A stretch of 64,000 bases of DNA from Lotus japonicus (GCF_012489685.1 NC_080044.1:18332369-18396368); one strand, 5' to 3'; positions 45,844-58,900 are shown, counted from the stretch's first letter. Made by a program: numbers and translations. Notes: generated from the sequence alone by a model not told the origin.

Positions 45844-46642
45844 TTGGGATGTCAAAATTACCCTTACTCGCGGATATTTGCAGATAAAAATCTGTTATGG
45901 GTAAAATTTCTCGCACCTACAGGTATTCACTGATATATTTAATGGATATTTTTACTATCCATTCATTAACGAAGCGAGTACGGATATTGAGGTATTCATA
46001 CCCATGAATACCCACCTAATATATAAAATATTTAAATACCTCATGTATATTTTTTTATTTTCATAAAGCAATAAAACAAAACTCATAAAGTAATAAATCA
46101 ATTTGAATGAGAGAGAACAAACGATTTTAATGCTAAGAACTCATAGAGCAAAATTGTTTATATAAAAACTAGTTCTTATTTTTAAAAATTAAGAACTCAA
46201 CGTCAATCATCTTCAATACATAAGAACCTAGTTCTTAATTCTTAATATAAGAACTCACTCCAAAGAACTAGCATTGAAGATGCTCAAATAACTATGTGTT
46301 TGGACCTTGGGGTGTGGTTCTCTTTCAAGTAAACTTGTGCAATGGTAACAGTAAAAAAAAGCTCTTGTAACAAAAAAAGATGAATAGAGAAGTATTTTTG
46401 TATTTGCCTTCACACATGAGACGTGAGTCTAATCTTGAATTTAATTGTTCGTATTATTTTCATTTGAACAAATATTTGTGAATCTATATAAGTCTATGGA
46501 CACACATGAATATCCACAAATATTTAAAATCCACTTAACGGACATCCATGTGGGTATGGAGTGGGTACAGGTACAGATTTTTACCTGCAGAGCGGGTGGT
46601 GGATATATACTATCCATGGCCACCCGTACCCATTGACATCCT
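45844..46642. mobile_element. Non-autonomous element with 9-bp target duplication (MULE-like)
   Basis: A 799-bp element is flanked by ACTTGAAAC at 45835-45843 and 46643-46651. Ends TTGGGATGTCAA and (inverted) AGGATGTCAATGGG are followed by degenerate inverted blocks with GATAAAAATCTGTTA and GGTAAAAATCTGTACC. The 9-bp duplication fits a Mutator-type element. It has no transposase and contains part of a PIF-like MITE. Confidence 0.75.
46090..46285. mobile_element. Truncated PIF-like MITE nested in the MULE-like element
   Basis: From about 46090 to 46285 the sequence follows the right half of the MITE at 20708-21120 (GAATGAGAGAGAA, AGTTCTTATTTTTAA, AAGAACTCAACGTC). It ends in the family terminus AGCATTGAAGATGCTC. 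The left terminus is missing. Confidence 0.6.
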
Positions 46643-46764
46643 ACTTGAAACGAATGGGTCCTTTTCCATGAGGCTTAATTGTACTTTTGGTCGCGCTTAT
46701 ACTAATTGTGCGAATCCAAATTTGCTACGATAACGCACAAATTTTGATATATATATTTTTTTTG

Positions 46765-47435
46765 AAAATGAATTATATTATTAAAAAAGAAGCTTGGGCC
46801 AATAGCAACTCAAGGCAAGAAACAGGAACAAACTGATCAGAACTCGAAACGCCCACAACCTGATCTAAACAAAATAAACCCTCCATCATCCCACAGAATG
46901 ACAAAGACAAAATCTCAAAAAAGAGTTTCATTAAAATCTTGCGAGGTAAAACCCAGTGGGAAAAAACCACACAAGGAAAAAGAGTACCACAATCTTGGGA
47001 AAGTCATTCTACACCTATATACAATGACATAGCATCCCTTGACTCAACCTAAAACCTAAAACTCAACATAGGAACGTCCTCCCGCAGCAAAAAACCAACA
47101 GGGCAAGCTCCAGCAGCCACTTACAACACCTCTTTTAATACCCAACAACAGTAATAGTAAGACCCTTCAATTTTCGCACCAACAACAAAACAACAAATAG
47201 GACTTTTATTTTGACAACAGCAGCAAACAGAAACAACAGCAACCAAGAATAGCTTCAGCAACAGCAAAACACAACTAACAACAACAGCAGCCAACACCAA
47301 CAATTCTGCATAACAGCAACAACAACAGCCAACAACAACCCCATCTCTGCTACAGAAAAATCCCAAAACAAAAAGAGCAGCAACAATAGACGATTCCACG
47401 CCGATTCCGAAACAAACCATCCTTGCTATGCCAAT
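46765..47435 (-). other. CAA-rich LINE D 3' UTR, distal part
   Basis: CAACAAC-rich sequence on the plus strand gives long Val/Cys-rich frames on the minus strand with no domain. It ends at GCGACCGC (47436-47443), the hAT target duplication. Confidence 0.5.
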
Positions 47436-47443
47436 GCGACCGC

Positions 47444-49143
47444 CAGGGGCGGACCCACAGCTATGTCACAGGGTTCAGTTGAACCCCCTGGAAAAAAAAA
47501 TTCCTACTTACCCCCCTATAGTGATTTGTTTTTGAACCCCCTGAGATTTTAAAATTGCACCCATACCCCACTTACTCCTTTCTCTCTCTCACACACTCAC
47601 GTTAGACTCTCAAGTTCTCTCACGATTCACTCATGCCTCACCCTCTCGCACTCTTAAGTCTCACCTAGGTATGTGGTCGTCATCATCAAGCACTCACGCA
47701 TGGCCGGGCTGCACGGCGCACCACCACCGGCCACCACCACGCCACCACCGTCCACCTCTGCGACTCCTTTCTCAAGCTTGATTAACCCTAGGTATGGCTG
47801 ATTAAGATTTCCCTAAATTGATTTTCTTTCTCTTGGTGCTGTTTTTCTCTGGTCTTGGCCCCCGTTTCAGCTTCTATTTCTGACTTGTCACCCATGATAG
47901 AATGGAAATCCCAACCGCTGAGTTGCTTGGAGGTTATTTGATGGTCTGGAATTCATTTGGGACAAGGACAGCTTTAGCAACCTGAGTTCTGCAGAATTGA
48001 AGGACTGATGGAGAGAATTTGGAAATAGGAAATCAGATGTGAAAGGATTCTTAGTGGTTTCATTCCTACTGTAGTCTTGTTTTTGTTTGGTGCGGCTCAA
48101 CTATTAGTTTTGTAGGTGTTGTCAAGGTGGTAATCTAGAGCTGTTTAAGTGTTTAACTCTAGGATTTTTTCCTCTATGTTTTTCTAGCGTGTTGGATCAT
48201 GGGGGGGTCTTGTTTTCTTATCCAAAAAAGAAACCACACTTTAATTTGCTGTTGCTCTCTTGTTTTGCTTAGTTCCTTTTCCTTTTTCCCTCTTGTAATT
48301 ATGCTCCTTGTACTCTATATCTGTTTCTGGTACAAGAAGATGACTATTTCAGTATTTCTATTATGCTGATGGCATGATTAATTATGAATATTAGGGTCTA
48401 ATAGCGTGAATTTGAAGGTAAGAAATTTAGAGGAAGATTAAATAAATTTGATCCCTTGTTGCACTGGTTTATGGTGACTTGCAATTTTTAGCAATGGTTC
48501 TGTGAATGTTGCATAGGATCTGCTGATTATGCTGAGTTTAGGAACACCAAAGCCATTGTATATGTGTGAATGGTAAGTTTGTAAGGCCTTGTATCTGTGT
48601 CACATAGTAACATCCTAAACTTGTTTTTGCAATAATGGACTACAAAGTTAAGATCTTGGCAAAACTAATAACCAGATGTTGCAAAGTTAACATCCTAAAC
48701 TTTTGTAAGGCCTTGTAAGTTTGTAGAATTCAGATGGTACACACAGAAATGGTAAGTTTTATCTCACAAAGTGTCTCAATTCAATCATCTTGTTGAATCC
48801 TGTTTTTGTTTGTTATGCTTCATAAGTGCATTGTTAATCCTTTACGGTTCCTTTTCTGCTCCTTTTTTTATGATTTTATCCTCTAAATTTCTTACTTAAT
48901 TGACAGATGTGTGTTGCACCTGCAACCATTATAGACCCAAAGTAGTACTAATAAAACTGCTTCATTGAAATTGAAATTGAAACCCACTAGAAATAAGATC
49001 GATCCCATCTTTCTAATTTGTAGCAATTATAGACTCAAAGTGGTACTCTATATATGTTTCATGTATTTCTCTGTCCAATACTTCAGCAGTTCAGTGTTGA
49101 AAAATTTGAACCCCCTGACCCCAGGGTCCTGGATCCGCCACTG
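47444..49143. mobile_element. Non-autonomous hAT element
   Basis: A 1,700-bp element with ends CAGGGGCGGACCCAC and (inverted) CAGTGGCGGATCCAGG is flanked by a perfect 8-bp duplication GCGACCGC (47436-47443, 49144-49151). Sub-terminal GAACCCCCTG blocks are inverted too. No hAT transposase frame is present. The interior (about 47590-48900) looks like gene-derived sequence, with a pyrimidine-rich leader, a CCACCACC-rich stretch and T-rich intron-like DNA, but I recognise no protein. Confidence 0.85.
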
Positions 49144-49151
49144 GCGACCGC

Positions 49152-50294
49152 CTCACATCCTTAAGATCGCCAATTTGGCAACCCTTACAAAACATCCACA
49201 CCTAAAATCACCCCCTCCATAAACAAAAATTGAATTTCATAAACCAACATCCACAAACATAAATTGAAGATCATAAACCAACACCCAAAGACACTAAACA
49301 CTCCCCATCGAAGAAAGCCAGGCACCATATGCATCACCTTAGATGAGGATGTTTTTTTCGTATTTGAGCCTCCAAACCTCTAATCATCAAAGCTTCTGAA
49401 CCTCTAGGTTTCAAGCCCAATTGTTTCCCTAACAACCACGCCCTCGTGTCGACACTCCATGAAAAATTTATTAAGAATGAACCAAACATGATACAAGAGT
49501 TCTCATGGCCAAGTACCAGACAAATCATCCACCCAGGCATCTCTAATCCAACTAACGCAATATTTGCAGACGACATCCTAAGAGAGTGCCTCATTAAAAT
49601 CTTGTCAGGCAAAACTTAGTGGGAAAAACCAAGCAAGTAAAAAGAGTACATCCCTCTTAAGAAAACCAAATTTACACACCTAAAGAATTAGTCCCTTATA
49701 CACCAAAAAACCCAATCCCATATACAAATAATTCACCATAACATGCACTGAAGGAAATCCCAAGTATTGCAATTGCGTAGCAAAATAGCTACGATAGCCC
49801 AACATAACAACACCAACCTCTGGAATTCATCACAGCAAAAATCGACAACAACTTAACCCACACCATGCGTGACAACAACATCCTGTTAATATTCCAGCAG
49901 GCAACAACAACAAAAAAACCAATCAGCAACATCAACGGGCAAAAGCGACAGCAGCCAACAACAACATCAAATGCATTGCAACAGCAAAAAATGACAACAG
50001 CAGTTCAACAACAACGCTAAAAAAAAAAACAAGCGACATCAGCAAGCAAAACCGACAGCAGCCAACAACAACATCTCCATATAACAACAACATCAAATGC
50101 ATTGCAACAACAATAGTCAACAACAACCAGGAGCAATAAATATTTACAGCTTCAACAACAACAATAAAATTAACAGCCAATAACAATAAGAAACCTGAAA
50201 AAATAAACAACACCAAAATCTATTAACAACACCACCATTCCTTAGCCATATGCATGCTCAAACATACAGCACCAAGTCCACACCATCCACCACA
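49152..50294 (-). other. LINE D 3' UTR, proximal part
   Basis: CAA/CAG-rich repetitive sequence, with AAACTTAGTGGGAAAAACC near 49612 similar to AAACCCAGTGGGAAAAAACC near 46950. No coding region is supported. It ends at AATTC (50295-50299). Confidence 0.45.
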
Positions 50295-50299
50295 AATTC

Positions 50300-53274
50300 T
50301 GTAACGCCCCAATTTCTCAACTGAGGAGTCACATTAGTTACCTAACAAAATCTAAGGACTATTTCGTAATCCTAAGAAAACACGATATATTTTTTTTCTT
50401 TTCGAAACAACTAAACATAGTTGAATACATAACATAGACTTTATTGAACAACCCGTTCCCGACATATAATAATAGTGTCATACAATATCGTAAGCAGGTT
50501 TCCCAAAATAAGTACGCTCACTGAAACAGTGGTGAAGATAAGGTTTAAACAACAGAGTTTTCAGATGGAGAAAGAAACTCAGACATAGTCCACCAAAAAG
50601 GGAGAAGTCACTGCTTCATCCACCTTCACTCGACCGCCCACGATCACGGTCTTCAACTCAAACGGCTAAGCTTCAGCGGAAGGCTCTCCATCGCCTAATA
50701 GCGTTAAGCGCCCAAACAACAAGTAGCAAATAGAAAGGGTTAACTCCATGCAATTACCATGTATGAAAGAGAAAATCATGCTATTCAAATTTAATTACCT
50801 ATCATGGTAAATGAACTAGCAACATAACTAAACTCGTATATCAACAACTTAACATATGACGTCAAATCAGATATCAAAAACTCTCAACAATATAACATCA
50901 ATTCAGATATCAACAACCTCAACAATATAATACCAATAAACCAATAACTAAAATCCAACAATATAGGGTCAAGTGTTAGTTCCCTATAATGCAACTATAT
51001 GCTGCTACCAAAATGGATCGATCAATAGTGTCTCACAAGACGGGACAGAGCGGGAAACGGACTCCCCTGAACTATCACCAAATAGCGCCCATGAAAGACG
51101 GGACAGACGGAGAACGAACTCCCCTGAATGCCACTTAATAACGCCCATGAAAGACGGGACAGTCCTGTGAAAATATCCACTCCACTGCCACTTAATAACG
51201 CCCATGAAAGACAGGACAGTCATGTGGAAAGAAAACCACTACACTGCCACTTAAGTTTCAGCCCTGTTTGCCATAATCAAATAACAACTCCCAAATCCAA
51301 TAACCACGTCAAGTATCAGCAATAATCATGTCATATCCACTAGAAAGCAGTAATGACAGAAACCAGTAAACGGCCGACGCCTCTCAGAAAACGGAGACGC
51401 ACGTCTCAATAAGTTTACTCGGTCGAAGCCTTCAGAAAACATTTGGCACAAGCCTCAGAAACAGTCAACATAAGCAAGCATAATAATCATAATCCAATGT
51501 CAATCAATATAAACATCTTCATCTCAAACGCATGCAGTGCGATTTAAACATGCAAGACTCAAAGACACTCTAAAACTGAGTTACCCTTACCTTCGTGAGT
51601 AGAAGTTGGGCATGGAAGTTGTGAACCTAGAACAAGGAAACACAATCATCAACACAAACCCTACAAGAAGTAACACTATCTAATAACGCTAATCGAGATC
51701 GTGAAGAAAGCTTTTAAAGCTTCAGAGTTCCTATACAGGCACGAATCGAGATCGTGAAGAAAGCTTTTAACGCTAAAGCGAGCATAAGTCGAGCTACAGA
51801 ACTCGGAATAACGTGAAACCAGAGCCAAAATTTCGACAGTCGAAAGAGCTACGCTATAGCTCAGGTCATAGAGACCCAAAAATTATTTTTGGACACGGTA
51901 CCCTAACCAATAGGTTTCGGCCACTATGGAAAATAGGGTTTTCGAACTTTTTCTTCGATCTAAATCGATTCCTAGGTATTCTTAGGCGATATCTAGGCCA
52001 GGGAAACTCTCATAAAAATTATCGAATCGAAAACTGTCGCAGGGGTATTTTGGTCAATATTTTTAGCTCGGAAACTCAAAATCAGAATTTCGAAAAACAA
52101 ATTAGATGGGGTCGATACCAACGTTGATTATGACGACTAATCTTACTAACGCTAAGCTCAGTCAAGGGTTTTAAGCCCAAAGATCGGAACTTTAGCCAAA
52201 AACGGGTATTTCAAGCAGAATTGAAACTCGGCGGCAGTTCAGCGAGAATCGGCGAAATGTAATCCGCTAAACATGCTCATGGGCACGCATGGAATAAGTT
52301 TAGATAGAAAGATGAAGTTATTTGGATAGTTTTCCAAAAAGCTCAAAACTTAGAGCACAGAAAAGCATAGAGAAAAGCGACAGAATTGACGATCAGAAGT
52401 AAGGATTAGCATCAGTGCCTTGAGACCTACGCGTAGCAACGAACTGTGGAACGATCAGGCAAGAATCGGCGAAAAACTCTTCTCCTCCTTCTCCTCTTGT
52501 GGGCGCGGGTTTGGGTGCGTGTGTTGGTGAGGTTTTTGTTTTTTTTTTCCATTTTTCAAGCTATTTATAGAAAATGGAAAACCCGGAAAAATGAAAATTT
52601 CTCGATTCCGATTTTTCCTGCACATTCCTCCGTGAATCCTAAGATAGGTTCTGGCGACAGAATTCCAAAACTCAAAAGAGGTTTCTTGGAATTAAGGTAA
52701 ACGATCCAAAGTCGGTGTAAGTCTATTTTACCCGAAAACTACTTTTTGCAGTTGATGTCGGAAGAGAAAACTTCCTTCTGAAGAAAGATTGGAAAGCTTG
52801 AAATAAATAGGTGTACGCGTGTGGAATCTTCGTTTGAAGCTCCGAATAGAAAAAGTATTCATCAACCGTCTATTCTAGGTTTCTTGAGCCATCAGGGTTT
52901 TAGTTTCGGCAAACCTCCGAGGATTGGAATCGGACGTTCGTATATCTCAGGGTTTCGCATCGAAACGCTTGTCATGGAAGGATTAAGAGAAGTTCTAACA
53001 TTTCTCTGAAGATTTTTGGAATTAGTTTCCATCGTGACTTTAAGTGCAAATTAGCTATTTACTAACGCTCTTACCCTAGGTTTAAGCGAATACTAATCGT
53101 GCTATAACTTTTATCGACTTTGATACAATCCTTAGCCTTTTCCTGAACTTTCTCCTTCTTAGATTTATTCCATTCAATAAACACTTGTTCAGGTTTTCCT
53201 TCACGATACATCAGACCTAATCGTGAATAGGAATTTTATTCACTTATTCTAAGCTTAAAAACTTGGGTCTTACA
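50300..53274 (-). mobile_element. Solo LTR of the element C family, minus orientation
   Basis: A 2,975-bp sequence reads TGTAAGACCCAAGTTTTTAAG at its minus-strand start and ends GGGGCGTTACA. It is flanked by a perfect 5-bp duplication AATTC (50295-50299, 53275-53279). It follows the 3.5-kb LTR at 29195-32666 block by block and is about 500 bp shorter. No internal sequence is attached. The repeated TAACGCCCATGAAAGACGGG-like units at about 51080-51250 are part of it. Confidence 0.85.
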
Positions 53275-53430
53275 AATTCCCTCATAAAACCGCTCCCAAC
53301 ATCAAAACCACCATTCCTGCAACATAACCACAACAACACAACCCATCTCACGACAGAACAAATTCCTTCATTCTGATAATAACAACAATGAAAAAAACAC
53401 CAGCAAAAATCAGACAGTAGCAGCACGAAT

Positions 53431-54186
53431 TTAAGGGCAAAATTCCCACAACTGACACTCTCTATCGCAGCCCGACTTTACCAAAAAATAATCTACCGAG
53501 TTTGACTCACTAAGAATATGATTAGCACCAGCACAACCCACTTCCAACCTCAAATGATCAATGGCATGAAGATCTATCAATAATTTCCATGGGCGACGCT
53601 CCATCCTTGTTGTCCACCCCACCACCAACGCTGAATCGCTCTCTAAAATCACAATATGCATTCCAAATTCCAAATTCCAAACCCCCTGACATTCCAAGTC
53701 ACCAAGAGTCCCTCATCTCCTCCGTCACCTACTACCACCAATCTGCAAAGCCAACCCCTAGATAGCAACCTCCTCCGAACACTCAAAGATCATTCCAGCC
53801 TGTTGACATCGAACAAAAGCTCGCTTTGCACGCGTTTGGATTCCCTCAAAGTCATGTTCATCCGCATTAATTAAATGCCATGACTCCGCAGACTTCTGCA
53901 ATTTTGATCCTTCCGAAAGTGATTTCCCTTTCTTTGGTCTTCCTCGGGATCTCTTAGGACCTTCTTTCACCACAGACCGCTTGTTTTTTCGTGGCATACC
54001 TCTTGCTTTTTTCTGATATTGCTCCTCAAATTCTATACCAGAATTTTCCAAAGTCAAGCTCAAGGGAGCATTACGTACAATTGAATCAAAGTCCACCTGC
54101 TCCTGAATATTGTTGTCAAAACCAACACCTTCAACCGGAAATCTCCAATTATTTTCAAAGTTAAGAGCTCTATTATATCTCTCCAT
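53431..54186 (-). pseudogene. LINE D coding remnant: ORF1 tail joined to RNase H
   Basis: The frame 54186-53758 has an acidic/hydrophobic start and a basic AT-hook-like segment (KRSRGRPKKGKSLSEGS), typical of the C-terminal part of ORF1 in RNase H-type plant LINEs. About 50 bp further the ORF2 start LVTWNVRGFG (about 53680-53707) is visible. It passes directly into an RNase H segment (VILESDSALVVGW, RRPWKLLIDLHAIDHLR, VDYFLVKSGCDRE) ending at 53431. Endonuclease, RT and zinc-finger regions are missing, so the element is defective. Confidence 0.7.
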
Positions 54187-55162
54187 TATTTAAGAATTAC
54201 ACATCCAAATGTAATGTTAATTTTTAAAACATATGATTTTAACTTAGAGTTTGGGGGGATATTTCTCTAAATTCTTCCAAGTTGAAATAAAGAAAAAATT
54301 GTCAGGTTTCATTTGGGAATTTGGATTTAATCTCAAATAAAACTTAGTACTATTCAAAATGAGATCCGTCTCCAGTGATATATATTACTAAATTTCAAGA
54401 TAATTCAATGAATAAAAGTTTATTTGATAAACTTTATTCCTAAAAGAATCATTGAGTATTAGCTCCTCCAATTCAAAGGAGATATGAATAAGCCTTCACA
54501 AAAAGTTTAATAAAGATGTGAAGGAAAAATCACAAGATAAGCCAGAATATTTTCAGTTTTGGTAATAATTTTGGAAACATAAGAATATAAGACTATATTA
54601 TTATTAGTATTATCTTCTCTAGTCTCAAGTGATAAATATGAATCAAACTTGCAAAGTGAGTTTAAGGAATGTTCCGACAATAATCCCTTCAACTCGAATG
54701 AAGACGATTGCTATGGAATACATCTAGATACTCCATGTTAACCTAGAAAAAGGTAAATTATTAAATTTTTTAGTAGAAATGAATAACTTAAAAAGAAAAT
54801 AAAGTTGTCGGTATAAAAATTAGATCCTTACCAAATAGCTTTGCTAGATTTCACGATATCTCAACTCCACAATAATTATCTGTGATTCCAAAACATTTAT
54901 AGTCCGAGGATGGGAAGGCTTAAAATCCCAAATTATATTTTAAGTATAACCTTCATGTTTATCCTAAGGGCAAAAGAAAACTTTGATCTACCTTGAAGAT
55001 CCCAAATTCTTCTGATTACTAGCTCCTTTAGTAAGCCTTTTGAAAAGATTAATAAATACATGAAGCAAAAGTCACAAGAATAGGCGGAAGATTCTCCAAT
55101 TCGAGTAAGAATGGCAACAAAAATAGAATATATGACAAAGTAATTAGAAGTATTTATCTTCC
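54187..55162. other. Intergenic AT-rich DNA with degenerate direct repeat
   Basis: No coding region is supported. The series TTAGCTCCT, AAGCCTT, AAAA(G)TTTAATAAA, GAAG(G/C)AAAA(A/G)TCACAAGA occurs near 54460-54540 and again near 55018-55083. It suggests an old duplication or a pair of decayed repeat ends about 570 bp apart. Confidence 0.45.
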
Positions 55163-55820
55163 TGTTAGTTGCATATAATTTCGACCTTTGTTTGTATATT
55201 TCGATTGGGACTTACACTAGATTCGACCTTTGAAGTCGAAAATGAAGAGAATCAAGGAAATTTATCAAGTGTTCAAACGACTTCGACTGCAAAGTATTGT
55301 TTTTCGAGATACGGAGAATTCCATACGAGAGGCCGGTTGTCTTTGGAAGATAATTCACTAGGGACACGTATGGAGTAGAAAGACACGTGTAGGACGAAGC
55401 CATGTTCAGAAGACACTTGTAATAGTTGTATTAATTGACCGTTAGAAGTCAGTTACATTTTAAGTCTATAAATAGCAGGTTTATAGAGAGAATGGGGGTT
55501 CACAATCTTTACTCGAAAACTCTCAAGCGCTTACAATCAATCATAATGATTACAAGCCAAGTTAGAGTGAAAAAGTAGGGATTCGTGTAACACTTTACAT
55601 TTTATAGTTCATTACTATTATTCAGATTCAGAAAGTTTACTTACGCTTTTACTTACTTAAGTCGAATTTACAAGTTTATTTCTAATTTGTTATCAAGTTT
55701 CTTTAGTTTTAGTTAACTAAATTTAATTCATTTTCACCAAAGAACCCAAGAGGACTCGAATCCAGTCCCCAGATTGATCATTGGATTCTCTTATTTGTTT
55801 ACCAAAATTTGGTGTAAACA
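55163..55820 (+). repeat. 5' LTR of element E
   Basis: 658 bp from TGTTAGTTGCATATAATTTC to TTTGGTGTAAACA. TATAAATA at 55467-55474 is the likely TATA box, which puts the transcription start near 55500 and a long R/U5. TCGAC/TCGAA words are frequent, as in the coding part of the element. Confidence 0.8.
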
Positions 55821-55823
55821 AAT

Positions 55824-55841
55824 TGGCACGCCCAGCGGGAC
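55824..55841 (+). other. Primer binding site of element E
   Basis: TGGCACGCCCAGCGGGAC begins 3 nt after the LTR. The TGGC(N)CCCAG.GGGAC form is that of tRNA 3'-end complementary sites; the tRNA species was not determined. Confidence 0.6.
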
Positions 55842-55900
55842 TTCTTTGTGAAAATAGTTGTTGAATTCGGTTATCATTTAAACTTACTTAACCCACGTTT

Positions 55901-58900
55901 ATGCGTTTGAGAAGTGGAAGATTAGTAAGTATGGCGAATGGTAGATCGAGAAGTGGTAATTCCCCTCCTGCGAATACTGGACCTTCGGCAAATCAAGCCG
56001 GAAATCCCAGTGCTGGAACGAATGTTGAGGGGAATGCCTTGAATTCTGGAGCGGCACAGGAAACAACGACTAATGTGGCCGAAAATGTTATACCTGTGGT
56101 GTCACAGGCGGCTACAGTACCTTCCCCGACGACTCCAGTTGTATCACAAATGGTCGCTGGGGCATCTCGCCCTCAACCGGTGAACATGCCGGTGATTCCG
56201 CCATTTGGGATGCCTTCAGGGTTAATGGCTGGAGTGGGGACATTCCCTGCCGTATACTCAGATAACGTGATGTCAGTCGGATCCCCGAGGAATCAACACC
56301 AGGCTTCGGCCTCTAATGTTGGGGGTCGAAATAATATTTATCCTCAGGGGATGGCAGGGGCGTGTGTCAACCATTTAGGGACTTCGTTGACGAATACCTC
56401 TGTTAACGTATTGAGGCAACAAATGGATGATAGTAACCATGAAATGGTGAATATGTTAGCCCAACAAATAGGAACTGTGTTTAACCCTTTCATCCAAAAC
56501 ACAAATGAGTCGTATCAGCAGTTGACGAGACAAATTGGTCGAATTGCTGACGCTTTTGGAGTCCCTCGAAACGAGGTGACGAATCCTGTGGGTGCAGCGG
56601 CGAATAACGCTGTCGAAATGAATGCGGTTCCTCAGAATGTTCCGCTTCAAGCAAATGCCGAAGTGGCGGCAGTGCATGGTCGAAATCAATTGGATAACCT
56701 TGGTGGCCAAATGCCTCCGAACATTGAAAATCCTATTTTAATAAATCGAAATATGGATGCAGATAGGATAGTCGAGAGAGTCAGACAAAATAACGTCGGG
56801 GGGCATCAAAATATAGCAGGCATAGTCGAACAGTTATTGAACCAACATGGGTTCAATGTGGGTTATGCAAATCGACCCCATTTCGCTTCGGCTTTCTCCG
56901 AATTCATCCTCCAAACAGAATTTCCTAGAGGATGGAAAGTCCCAAAGTTTACCAAGTTTTCGGGGGATACTGGAGAGTCGACGGTCGAACATATCGCTAG
57001 GTACCAAATAGAAGCAGGGGATATAGCAAATAATGAGAGCCTGAAGATGAAATATTTTCCGAGTTCTCTGACTAAAAATGCTTTTACTTGGTTTACTACT
57101 TTGTTGCCTAATTCAATCCATAATTGGGTTCAGTTAGAGAGAGTTTTTCACGAACAGTTCTTCAGGGGTGAGTCGAAAGTCAGTCTGAAGGAATTGGCTA
57201 GCGTGAAAAGAAAATTCAAAGAAACCATAGACGACTACTTGAATAGGTTCAGACAAATGAAGTCGAAGTGCTTCACTCAGGTCCCAGAACATGAGTTAGT
57301 CGAAATGGCGGCTGGTGGCCTAGACTACTCAATTCGTAAGAAGATAGATACCCAACATCTTAGGGACATGGCTCAATTGGCTGACAGGGTCAGACATATT
57401 GAAAATTTGACACTCGAAAAAGAAAAATTTAATAGAGTTCCCAAGCAGGGTAAAGTCGCGTTCGTCGAAAGTTGCGAATATGAAGTCGATTATGACTCCT
57501 ATCCAGGCAACTGTGATGACATCGAACAACAGGAGGTTGATGTGGCCGAATTGGTATCAGGACCTCCTTATGTGTGTAGGATGTTAAAACCCTATGAATC
57601 TAAGAATGCGGAAACAAACAAAGGTGTTAGTAAATTTCCTGTGAAAGCGTATAATTTTGATGTTACTAAATGCGACGCGATTTATGATATTTTGTTAAAA
57701 GATGGTCAAATTAAAGTATCTCCTGATAAAAAAGAAGTACCTTTCGACCAAAGGAAAGGGAAAAAGTTTTGCAAGTTTCATAATGTATTCAGTCACTGGA
57801 CTATTAATTGTGTGCGTTTCAGGGATCTGGTGCAAACTACAATCAAAGAAGGACGACTCAAGTTCGAGGAAAAGGATAAGGCAGCGATGAAGATTGACTC
57901 TGACCCAATGTAAATTGGCAGTGCCAACTACGTCGAACCAGCCGAGATTATGAGGGTTGAGTTGTCTGATTTGAACCAGGTTGGTACTGGAAATGATGAT
58001 ATCGAAGCTGTGGAGCCCACTCCGGGGATGGAGAAGGTCGAGCTTTCTGAAGAAGGAATGGATTCTCCTTCCGTAGAAGAAGAGGTCGAAACTGCTAAGA
58101 AGACCGTTTATCCTCGGTCGGAGGAAAGCCTGTTGGAATTCCTGCAGCGTTGCCAAAATTCTTACTCTGAAGTGATGTTGTGCCCAAGGTGCAGTGTCGT
58201 ATTCGACAAGGTGGCTGCTCAGGCTATAGAAGATGCTGAAATCAAGAAACGCCAACGCAGAATAATACCTGAAAGGTCTCCTAGGTTTGGGTCCAGAGGA
58301 CGAGCTGATTCTCCCTTCATAAGGGGAAGGGAATCCTTTGGGTTCGGAAGAGGGCGTGGTCGAACTTATATGCCACCAAGTCGAGTTCCGTTCAACGAGT
58401 GGATGGCAAGGAGCCAGGCGCCTCACCCTAAGGTTAAGGTGGTCGAATTGGGAAATGGGTCTGCCTATATGGATAATTCTCGAAATAATAAGAATTATAC
58501 CTATGTCCCAAGGCCATATCTGGGTCGAAACCCAATGACAAAAACTCAGTGGAGGCGTCACCAGTGGGAGAAAGCTTTCGAGGCGGGCCAATCCAGTTCT
58601 GAGAAACCACTCAAGTACCAACTCTTGGGCCAGAGTGGAGGGGCCCCTATGGTTCCTATTCAGGTGATTAAACAGAGTATGAAGAATGCAGGAAACTGGG
58701 TCACTACTAACCAGGCGAAAGGGAAAGAAAAACAGTCTGAAGATGTCGAAATGAAGGACAACTTTGAAATGTTGGAGTCTGAATTTGAGCCCATGTGCAG
58801 CCTGGTCTCGATCCTTCCGGAAGAGTTCGACGTGAAAACTGAAATCACTGATGATGAAGAGGATTACTACGTCGAAGAGGATGATGACAATCCACTGTGC

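Larger units (their letters stand above)
46757..54186 (-). mobile_element. LINE D, internally deleted, carrying two later insertions
   Basis: On the minus strand the order is an ORF1 C-terminal fragment (54186-53758), a few codons of ORF2 endonuclease fused to RNase H (to 53431), and a long 3' UTR rich in GTT/GTTGTT. It ends TAATATAATTCATTTTC followed by an A run (T run at about 46757-46764), a typical plant LINE end. The 3' UTR is interrupted by a solo LTR (50300-53274) and a hAT element (47444-49143). Without them LINE D is about 2.75 kb. The phrase AAGATTTTAATGA with flanking sequence occurs near 46930 and 49590, so either the 3' UTR is duplicated or two copies are joined. Confidence 0.6.

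Noticed and set aside
47121..50216. Minus-strand Val/Cys/Leu-rich frames resembling membrane proteins
   Set aside because: They come from CAA/CAG-rich 3' UTR sequence of LINE D; no consistent domain or splice structure.
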